In this document: positions 54,108 through 64,000 of the stretch, piece after piece | Position numbering within the stretch: the stretch's first letter is position 1 | How the letters are laid out: each line of letters starts with the position of its first letter | Position numbers and translations under genes: made by a program | Notes under the pieces: model-generated | What the model saw: only the letters and a program-made list of their open reading frames with translations | Told to the model about the DNA's origin: nothing | Databases searched by the model: none | Origin: Albula goreensis | Taxonomy: Eukaryota > Chordata > Actinopteri > Albuliformes > Albulidae | DNA: 64,000 nt | NCBI GenBank assembly: GCA_022829145.1 | Contig: CM040741.1 | Span: 48,809,180-48,873,179, forward strand | Direction of reading: 5' to 3'

Positions 54108-57074
54108 ACATTGCCTACTCACCTACTGTTGATTATATAAGTGCACTCTCACTCTGCAAGAATTTTTGTGCACTGCATTTCTTTTTAAATCATGTGGCCC
54201 AACTGTACTCTGAACCCAAAGGGTCAGATCAGATCTTTAGAGAATTTAAGATACACCTGCCTTCCCATCTGTGAACAGCAGGTACTGTACCATGACCCTG
54301 CCAGGGATGCAGCAGTTTATACAATCTTCTGGCTTTCAGAAGGGTACACAGCAGTTGGATCTAACACACATCCTGTAATGACTCAACCTAATAGTATATT
54401 GTGTTTCATAGACTATGCTTGAATCACTGTAAAGTTTCATCACCTTTCCTTTAGACCTGCTTTCATTGAGTAGATTTAGGTGTTGTTCACACCCCAAAAA
54501 CAGGAAAGTTCAATTAATGCTACTTTTGTAAGTCTTTCAGGAGAGCGGTGTTAGCCAGGATACTGTCTGCTGAAGCTCAGTCCTGTACACTCCTTTTGCT
54601 GGATCCGATACCATGTTCTCATGATCAGCAGTAAATATAGGGGTTCTCAACATGGAATGACCAAATGAATGACCTTAAATCTTTGGTTTGACACACACGC
54701 ATGCCTGCACGCACACTCACACAAACACACACACACACAATTTTTTGCTGAAAACTGATATTATTTGGCTGTGAAAAACACTTAATATATAAACTATTTG
54801 AAGAACATTTTCTCATGAAAAAGAGCGGTTTTGGATTCTTCCTATGTGTTTCCAGCTTGTTACATAATTACTGAATAAATATATCAAATTAGTCACCTTC
54901 TCTGCAGCTCTGCTAAAATCCATTCTGGCAAGCTATGTGAGACATTCTGTGTCCAAGCAGCATGATATCAACAGCATAATTAGACCAATAATGCCTAACA
55001 ATGTATCTTCCTCTACTATTAGATTTATAGGACTAAATTACTCTGCAATTAAGTAAATGAAGTTAGTCTGATCGCTGTGTTATGATGTTGTACCTGATGT
55101 TTACAGATGTCATGGATTCTCATCTCCTTCCATTTGGCATCTTTCTTTAAATCTCTCCTGCCATTTCACTTTCTGTTTTGAGCTGTTTGGCATGAGTATA
55201 CAAAACATGCCGTTGCCAAACAATTTTAAAAATAAAAAGCGAGAAGAGTTGTACTGATTAATGTGCTTAACTGAGAATCCCTCTGTTTAATCAGTTACAA
55301 AGAGCACAAACATTTATATATTAACACAAACTAAAATATTTACAGTTTGGCAATGACTTCCAGATGGTTGACTTAAGAAAAGATTAAAAACATTTTTCCA
55401 CAAGGGAATTTTGCATGGTGCAAGGCATATTTACCACAAAAAGTTTAACCGAGCATCAAAAACACCACCAAGTATGCACAAAACACATAACAAACAAATT
55501 ACATATGCATACACAAAATGCATCACAAATATATGAACACATGCATACACAAGAATAACTTATAGAGATTTTCACCCTTTGTTATAACAAGACTTAATAA
55601 ATAAAAGGCTTATATGTAAATATAGATGTAAGCTCACATTAACGTTTTTATGCCTGATCCCTGCTATTTTTTCAGAATAAAATTATAATGAAAGTATTTT
55701 CATTAAAGCTGGCTGTGCCTCAATCCAGTTTCATGGTGCATGTCAGAAAAAGATGTACTAGAACACCTGTTTAAAACCTTAATGAAACAGATTGGCTGGC
55801 ATTTGTCCTCATGTGTTTTTCACAGATAAAGTTTGTGCTCAAGAAAATATTTTACAATGTCCTCTGAAGCTAGATTTACTGATATAAAAACATTTTAATG
55901 ATGCAACCAGCAGAAAAATTAAAGGTCCTGAGAAAATTGGAACAATGATGAGCACACATTGCTAATTTAACTGTGCAATATTGAAATATAATTTGTAAAT
56001 ACAATTTATTGTACAAATGTTATTGCCACACTGTAATACAATGTTTTTTTCAGGAAACATTATGAGTAAATTGTTGATATCTTGCTGAAATTTGAACAGA
56101 AAGTCCTTGTGTACAAATTTAAGCAGATGACATGCCAATGACCAGTCATAGTGTAATCCAGGCCAGTCTCTCCACCACCCAGAAGAGTGTAAACTGTGTG
56201 TCATATTTCTATGTGCCATGAATTTCAAGTGTGTCTGGAACTTCAAGGTCTGATATGAAAGAAAGCTACCCTAAAATTATTCTTTCATAACCCTCCAAGC
56301 TTGATGCATATTTCTGAAGACTAAAATTGAGATTACTGAAACCCAAAAACACTGGATTGCATCTTTAAAAAGAGAGAGGGGCCTAAAATTTAACATTTGA
56401 AGCATTATTGAGTAGCTATGTAATGTTGCATCCAAATTATTTTTTGTGATGTTATAAAGGGACAGATTGTGTGTGACCATGTAGTAGTTAATGTCTGAAG
56501 CCCTGAAAACTACTGAACTTTGAAAGTTTCTTTCAGCCTCTCATTGGTTCAATGTCCACATTTCCAAGTCAACTGTCTGGTGATTCAATGTTTTTATTCA
56601 TGTGAAAAAGTAACAATTAACTTCAAAACATCAATTCAGAGCAAAATTAATAAGATTCTGCATGCATTATGGAAATTCAGAAATGGAATTCTCACTTCTT
56701 AAGGACCAACTCACTTTGGCATGAAAAGGATATCAAATTGTCTGTTAACATATTGAATTATTTTGCTTTTCTGAGTCTGTAAGGACTCATGACTCATGAG
56801 TGTGTGGTTGTCCCCACTTTATAAAAGCAATATGAATCCCAAACCTGTGTAATATCATGAATATTGGTATGGCTGCGTGGTTGTTGATTCAGTCCATAAT
56901 GTCACCAATAACCCCCATATCCATGACAATATTCCATACTACTTTAATATAATATACAAGTATGCACAGATAAATGTAACTTAAAAATAAAAAGTAAGTA
57001 AAATGCATTAACAACTTGTGAATGCTTCAACAATTCTGCTGCTCACTGAATTCTCTCTCTCTCTCTCCCTCCAT

Positions 57075-57078
<4 letters not shown>

Positions 57079-57162
<84 letters not shown>
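57079..57162. repeat. (CA)42 microsatellite
   Basis: A perfect CA tract preceded by a short CT run (57052-57068). Confidence 0.97.
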
Positions 57163-57169
<7 letters not shown>

Positions 57170-57794
57170 TCAGACCCATAAATGCAGACTGTCTTTTAAT
57201 AATTTCGGTGAACTGTTGAGTTACAACCAAAGGCAAATAACCTTATGACATGTACCTACTATAATGTAGAAGGGAAGGGGGATGGGGGGAGGAGGGGGTG
57301 GGGGTGGACAACAGTGCTGAAATGTCTTCCAAACTCATTACTAGTCAAAACTGTGGGAATATGTGCTTGCATAAATCACATGTGAGTGCAACAATGATTG
57401 CGTGTCTACGAATGTGTATGTGCATAATTGTATGTGCATTTGTGCATGTCCATGCACATGTATGCATATAGGTTTGTGAGAACATTTGTACTTGTGCACA
57501 TATGACTGTGTAAGTGGGTGCATGCATATCATTGTACGTGCATATACATTTGTGTATATGCATGTGTGTGTGACTGTGTACCAGTGTGTATAAGTGCAGC
57601 AGTTTGTGTGGCAATGCTCAGATGCAGCTTTTTCTCTGTCAGGCTGCAGAGAGTGTAGGCGGCTCATTTATCATTTCTGTTACCTAGAGGGGGATTTACA
57701 TAACGACTTGCTTCTCTTCTCCCTGGCTCCACCACGCTCTGTCCCCCGTCAACACACACCATGCTTGCGCTGGTAACCTCCACAGCCTCTCGCT

Positions 57795-57876
57795 ATTGCC
57801 ATAACAACCGTGCTCCTAGCAGCAGCTGCCCGCGTGGTTGCTGTGGTGAGATGTGCATAGAGCGATGTACAGTAAG
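57795..57876 (+). other. Possible promoter and first exon of an unidentified gene
   Basis: ATTGCCATAACAAC (57795-57808) resembles an RFX X-box (11 of 14 positions against the palindromic form). GC-rich sequence and ATGTACAGTAAG/GTGAGTG, a strong donor at 57877, follow. No downstream exon was found, so this is a guess. Confidence 0.2.
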
Positions 57877-58223
57877 GTGAGTGTGTTGGAGAGCATTGCC
57901 CCACACAAGAAGAGCTGAGAATACTTTTATGTGTACGCGTGGGCTTTTCTTTGGGCTTCTGTTGTTTTGTGATTTGATGGATTCAGTGACTGAATGTCGG
58001 AGAGCACTCGATCACACAAATACCCCCCTCTCTCCCCCCTATCCTTTCCTCTGGGAGTGGAACTGGACCTGTAACAGCAGTACCAGAGGTCCAGCTCAGT
58101 TCTCATCCCACCCTACATTACTAAATCAGATTCTCTGGAAGTCCAGCAGGTGCCAGAGATATTTGCAGCTCACCCACCTACAGTTGCATAAGGAGGACCA
58201 CCCTGGTAGAGGTAGGAGGGAGA

Positions 58224-58341
<118 letters not shown>

Positions 58342-59958
58342 AGCAACAGAAGATTATCATGTCATGCCAATAAAATAAAACACATTTTTAATTTGAATTT
58401 GAATTTGAACATTTGAGAGAGAAAGACAGAGTTTGGTAAAAATCTCAGTCATGTAGATGAAACACAAAATTCTTTGAAAAATCTTTGAATCTTTACATTT
58501 TGAAAACAAGTGAAAGTGAAAGATAAGAGTTGAGAGGAAGAAAAGTAGAAATATGAAAGGTTTGAAAGAGAAAAAGGAAGGATGGAGCAGGCAGAAGATG
58601 GACATGGAAGAAAGGGATCAATATCAAGGAAAGCAGAACTGCTCTTGAAAAAGAAACCCATCTTCCATTAGTGGTCAATGACTTCATTGCTTATCGTTTT
58701 TTATGTTTAGTTTATTATGTTTATTGTTTTTTGTGTTTTCAGCTATTGCCTGTGCCTCACATATTAAAGTATCTGAAACCAGAAAGCTTCCAGTACAGAA
58801 AAAGATGATTTTTATATGATCACGTACAAAAGAATAAGAGCATTTATTTATTTGCATATTTGTCATGTGAATTGCTCTACCCAGCTCCCTTGGGAATGGA
58901 AATTCATTAACCTTTTTGTGGAGGAGTACCAGACCCCAGAAGGTAAAATGATCTGTGTTCTGCTCTTGGCTCTATTAGAATATATGCATTACATAACCGC
59001 TGTTATGTATAGCTTTGTGGGTGCCCTCACGTTCTCACATGCTCATCCATTTACACAGCAGGGTACTTACTGAAGCGATGAAGGCAATTGAGAACTATGC
59101 CCAATCAAAGTTTATGGTTTTTGTCTAAAGTGTTACAACAACAACTTTATCCCAGTAACTGATTTAAGGATTGCCAGTAAGATACAAAACAACATTCTGA
59201 CAAGGAATCTTGGTTTAACTTGGCAAGAGCCATAGCTAGTGTTAGCTCATAGCTCTGAGTTTTGGTATGCATTCCAGGATTCCCTCAGAATGAATTGCTT
59301 GGCCCCCAGTTCTTACACTGACAGTTTCCATTGGAGGTCAGTCTTGTTCTTTCCCTTGTGCTCATTAACACACAGTGGGATAGATTGCCCATTAAGGGGA
59401 ATGTGTGCCAACACCATGATCCACAAGGCACAAAGGTTATTGTTATCTCCTTATGAGCACAATCCATCTAGTCTAATTTGCATTTCCAAGCTACATTTAA
59501 CACGCAAACCAAGCAACAAAGCTGAATATAACCATAACATATAGCTAGCATCGTTGTTTATAGGTGACATCATAATTAAAATAAGAAAAATTAAAATATT
59601 GCAAAATGGTGATGGAGAGTAGTCAGAAGGATTAATGGCAGTATGAGTGGTGTACTTGGGAATTGTATTGCAAGAGTTGTAGCTGGAAATGTTGTGTGGG
59701 AGTTTTAGCATGGGAGAAAAAGGAGGGTGAATTTGTATCGGGGGTGTAGGGAGGAAGAAGGTCTGAATGGAGATATGGTGGGTGAGTGAGTGGGGAGGCT
59801 CCAGCTTCAGACCCATCTGTCACACGCTCTTTCCTCGTCTGTGTCTCCACCTGCCAGCCAATCAGCATGCAGCCAGACTTGTGTGCCCATCTCAGAAGGA
59901 CGTGGGCGCTCGCTCGGTATTGTAGGAGTGGGTTTTACAGGAAGCACCAGCGAGGTAT

Positions 59959-60014
59959 GGGGGGGGTACATGGGCAGCAGGGGGGGGCCGGGGGCGATGG
60001 GGGGGGTGAGGGGG
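59959..60014 (+). other. G-run cluster, G-quadruplex candidate
   Basis: Six G runs of 8, 3, 8, 5, 8 and 5 bases within 56 bp, separated by short loops. This easily meets the usual quadruplex pattern on the + strand. Confidence 0.75.
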
Positions 60015-61547
60015 TCTTTAGTGAATGAGTCAGTGACTCTGCAGCTGAAAGGAAGCTCTCGCCCACACAAGAGAGGGGAATAGGGAGGGGCAGGCGGGTG
60101 AGCGGGCATCCCCTGGCTGGCAGAAACCCCTTGCCGCTTGCCACCCACTGGGTGAGTCCTCTCAGAGAGGGTTCCACTCTGTAAGCTTGCTTTAGAGGAG
60201 GGGGTTTCAACCATCACATCAGGTGCTGACAAAAATCTGAAACAGCTGAAAAGGCACCACAACTCTTTCAGGACTGTGTGAAAATGTATACAGGTATCAT
60301 CTACCCATGGTATAATGCAGCATACAGTATACATGTATACTTACATAAGGGCACTTACGCTAATACATTATGATAGTGTTAATAATAGCTGGTTAGTGGG
60401 ACTGCATTTTGCTGGTTATTAGTTTAAACCTGACAAGTCACAATGGCCAAATATGCCCATATAATAATGCTTGTGGTAGAGTATAGTATAGTATGTGCAC
60501 ACATATTGTGTTACATGGCCTGACATGTAAATTGAATAGATCACTAAACTCAGCACTGGAGTGTTGAAGCGTATAATCTCTTGTAGGACTGCACCGTTAT
60601 ACTCATAATTTAGTTACTTTAAATGAACTTGTCCAGTGAAATTTGTAAACTGTGATCTGGAATTATGTGTCATTTCTCAACTTCTGTCTCTCTCCAGCAG
60701 CCTTTGCCAAAAGAAACAATTCCCAGGAATTCAGGTTGGGTTTGAAAAGCCATGATAAGAAGTGAAAATCATGGTTTTGTATCTTTTGTATCTTTTGTCT
60801 GTGTTTCTGGCAGTGACAGGATATACTCTTACAGCTGAGATGGTCCCTTTTTAGTGCAAGCGACTTGTAGTCAGGAGAAGAATGAAGTTACACAAACAAA
60901 CACTCTATCATTTTAATGTTACTTAACACATTTCATTTGAACCCCTCTTTCACAAAATATATATAAACAATATATGAAACAGCTTGTGACTCCATGTGAA
61001 CTTCACCCACTTGTTGTGCTCTGCACTCCTGCATTTTATTTTATCTTGCAGAACACTGTTCTCACTGCTGCATTGGCTTCTCAGCTGTGTGGGATGGGCC
61101 TTGCGGCGTTTCGTGTTTCATGGTTATGGTGAATCAGTTTCCACAGTGCTGTGGAACCACTTGCTTCAGACAGACATCATAGTCCCTGTATGTAGAGAAC
61201 ACATTCCCTACTGTCAGTTGGAAACACACTGAAAACACACTCATTAATGTTAGTACAATAAGCACTCCTTAATGTCAGTACAATCGACACACACTCCTTT
61301 CTGTCAGCACACTGAACACAAGCATTTCAAGTACATAAGCAAGCAACACACAGTCCTTAATTTCAGATTCACTGAATACACCTTAATTCTTCGTCTATAC
61401 TGCTTTATTTTTCTGAGATTTGGGTACACATCTATTTTAATTTATGCAAGGAAGCAAAAGTACTATGAACCTTGCCCATCAGTACTATGCCACTGGCTGT
61501 CTTAGCCATCCTAAATCCTCAGTGAGTATACCAGTGCTGTACACATA

Positions 61548-61548
<1 letters not shown>

Positions 61549-61637
<89 letters not shown>
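61549..61637. repeat. (AC)44 microsatellite
   Basis: A perfect AC tract of about 88 bp. Confidence 0.97.
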
Positions 61638-61640
<3 letters not shown>

Positions 61641-63659
61641 CAGCACAGACATGGGTTTGAGTATGCTCACTGAAGACCCAGGGGAGAGATGAGGAGACCA
61701 GCAGAAGAAGAAGTCATGGGAGGACACTGTGACTTTTGCTCTTATGTAAATGATGAGTACCTGTTGCTATAGCAATGAGCCTAGAATCTGCATGCTGTGT
61801 TAGTTCAGCTAAATAAAGCTGTCCTCCCTGAAACACAGCAGATTAGACAGGAACCATTCTCACACATTACACTTTATACTTTCTCATCTAGCCTTGCAGT
61901 TCCAATCACAATGTCATTGCTATTATCGTGGGGTAGGCCTATTCCACTTCCACCCAAAAAAAACACAACAGTTTGTCGATTTTCACACAATATTTTTTCT
62001 GGTTAATTTCGATGGCTGTTGAACTGTTAATGACATGCGAGTAATTGCCTGAAAGTAATTCGTATTAATCAACACTGATGAGTTAGGCATTGTTGTTGGT
62101 GGGGACAGTCTGTCACTATAAACAACACTGATCTATAACCTCAGAGCTGCAATAGCCAACAACTGCACCAAATCAATTCTTGAAAAAAGAAATTCATTTA
62201 CACAAAGCTGTTCATATCATAGCTGCCTATATATAGCTGTTTATATTTAATAATACATCATGAGATGAAAATTCCATTATTTTTGCATTTTCAATTTTTG
62301 TTAGCACAACATGTTTTCAATAAAAGTTAATTATATTCTTACCCTTTTCTATCTTATTGGTAGAAATGCATGCTTGTTCATGGAGGGGTTTTGCCTTTTT
62401 CTAACAGAGTTTATAGAGTCCAAGGGAAGGCCAGCAGCAAGCAGGGATAATGCATGACTGACAGTGAATGTGTGAGCAGGGTGCACTGAGGCGTGGCAAG
62501 TGTGTGTTGGGTGCGTCTCACCAGAGACTGAGTCACTACTGTCTCCTCACATGGTGGTGGAGAGGCCACTGCAGGGTTAAAGAGCTTTGTGATCACAAGA
62601 AATGTACTGGAATGACATTACAAGTGTTTGGGCTGTTCCTCCTGTATTTCAGTTTTGGGGGTTTGTGTGCATGTGAGCATGCCTATGTGTATATATGCTC
62701 CTGTGTGTGAAAATGTGCGCCTGAGTGTGTGTATGTGTACACATTTGTATATGTAAGATTGCATGTGCGTGCCTATGTGTGTCTATGTGCTTATATGTTT
62801 GTGCATACTACATCTGTGTGTATGTGCATATGACTATGTGTTTTGGTGTTTTTTCATGTTTATGTGTTCATGTGCTTGTGTAAGTCTGTACGTGAATCAT
62901 GAGTACATATGTGTTTGTGTGACAGCTGCAATACTCAGCCTTGAGCACAGATATATCGTGCTTTAAGGCTCTGCAGTATGGAACACAATCTCCCTTTGCT
63001 CCGTGTGAAAATTATTGGAAGCTTTCCCCCAGTACGGGTGCTGGAATACTCTTCAATATAACTCTAAACACCACAGCTCTCATATACCCTCAGCTCTTCA
63101 GGCTCAGGCACGTCCTCCTCCTCTCTCATCTCTGTGTGGGTGAGAACATCCCTTTATCTTCATGGATTACTCATCCCCCCACCCCTCAACCCATCATCCA
63201 TGGCTGACAATACATTCTGAGAGCGATTGTCAGTTAAAGTCCCTGACATGTGGGGCAGGACAATAGAAATACATAAAGTAAGCACAGAAAATAAAGCAGA
63301 TCAATTGTACAAACATTCAGCTCTTTTCCTTCTGCTTTTAATGTACACAATTCATGTGTCAAGGGTGGTGTGATGTTACCTGTCATATAGGAGAATGCTT
63401 TTGTCAGAGGACGCAATTCCCAGCTTTCCCTCCAGGGGGAGCATGAGTATGGCAAACACAGAACTACAAATCAATTAGAAAGTACACCGGTAACCTGTGG
63501 ATTCTCAGTGAACTTAAGGCTGGGGTAGGAAACATTAGTTTCCTGTAGAAACTGTAGAGACTTTACAGAGATGATAGCTGTTTTACGTTCTTTTTAGTAA
63601 CATATATAGCGTTGATGCTATACCCAGGTTTGGGGGGGAAATAGTTGTAACTGCAAGAG

Positions 63660-63800
63660 ATTGCTGAGAGCGCTTTCACATGCAGTGTTCTTTCCTCCCC
63701 CTTCAAGCGCGTGACCCCAGCAGCCGCGAGCGACGCTGTTTATTCAGCACGGCGTTCGTCAGCGCCGTGTACCCTACAGTGAAGAGCCTGCCTATCATTA
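63660..63800. promoter_or_regulatory. CpG-rich patch at window end, possible promoter
   Basis: CpG-rich sequence (agcgcgtgacc, gccgcgagcgacg) in AT-rich surroundings. It holds TTCAGCAC and CAGCGCC, the two halves of a REST site, with wrong spacing. A gene may start beyond 64 kb. Confidence 0.25.
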
Positions 63801-64000
63801 GCACCGACAGATGGAGTTTACCGTGACTCTGTATAGAGCTAGCAACGAAAAAAAAACGATCTGTATTCTTTTCTTTATGAATTCCTGTTTCTAAGCAACA
63901 CAGGGACTGAATATTGCAAAACTGGTGCAGTAGGAATTTATTTATTTAATTATTCATTTCATTTTACAGTTAAACAGAATCACACATTAATTTGTACACA

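Larger units (their letters stand above)
44721..57590. other. Intergenic region downstream of rhobtb2, no gene seen
   Basis: About 13 kb without supported exons. It contains a possible muscle-type motif pair (46711-46779), a dispersed-repeat copy (50945-51130), a TTTA tandem (53015-53043), CA repeats (54052-54107 and 57079-57162) and AT-rich filler. Short frames here show no family features. Confidence 0.55.

Noticed and set aside
57341-57667. 108-codon minus-strand ORF rich in His/Thr/Cys/Tyr
   Set aside because: It comes from degenerate GT/CA-rich sequence.
58357-58687. Overlapping minus-strand ORFs rich in Phe/Leu/Ser
   Set aside because: They translate a purine-rich strand next to the AG repeat and have no domain features.
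63743-63766. Canonical REST (RE1) site
   Set aside because: The half-site spacing is wrong by about three bases, so it is kept only as a weak lead.

Overview
The window is vertebrate genomic DNA, most likely from a teleost fish. The evidence is intron-rich genes with GT-AG junctions, long dinucleotide microsatellites, a fish-type stanniocalcin and a DNA-transposon fossil. The species cannot be named from the sequence. I reconstructed exons by matching open frames to family proteins I know and checking splice sites and codon phase by hand. No search was run.

Layout. (1) 50-6307, + strand: the last 11 coding exons of an FGF receptor 1 gene, from the Ig-III 'c' exon through the transmembrane segment, split tyrosine kinase domain and C-terminal tail. 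The upstream exons lie outside the window. (2) 7.3-12.9 kb: no gene seen. (3) 13137-18262, +: a complete four-exon mitoferrin (slc25a37-like, 327 aa), with a candidate promoter just upstream and a poly(A) signal downstream. (4) 18.6-22.0 kb: no gene seen. (5) 24370 down to 22010, - strand: a complete four-exon stanniocalcin-1 (255 aa) with a TATA box. (6) 24.6-34.0 kb: AT-rich intergenic DNA with a long (AT)n tract and a mariner transposon fossil. (7) about 34.0-45 kb, +: rhobtb2, with a CpG-rich first exon, a 2.3-kb first intron and nine coding exons (712 aa). (8) 45-64 kb: no protein gene supported, only microsatellites, G-rich DNA and a few candidate regulatory spots.

In human, SLC25A37, STC1 and RHOBTB2 lie in 8p21 and FGFR1 in 8p11-12, so the block reads as conserved 8p-type synteny. 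The genes do not form one pathway: they cover growth-factor signalling, mitochondrial iron import, an endocrine calcium/phosphate hormone, and an atypical Rho GTPase linked to CUL3 ubiquitin ligases.

I found no wholly new system. The best leads are a conserved-looking non-canonical /GA splice donor that would give the fgfr1 VT+/VT- choice, upstream ORFs arranged tightly around the mitoferrin and rhobtb2 starts (with an ACG where mammalian RHOBTB2 starts with ATG), a GT-repeat acceptor in fgfr1, and a very G-rich cluster near 60 kb.
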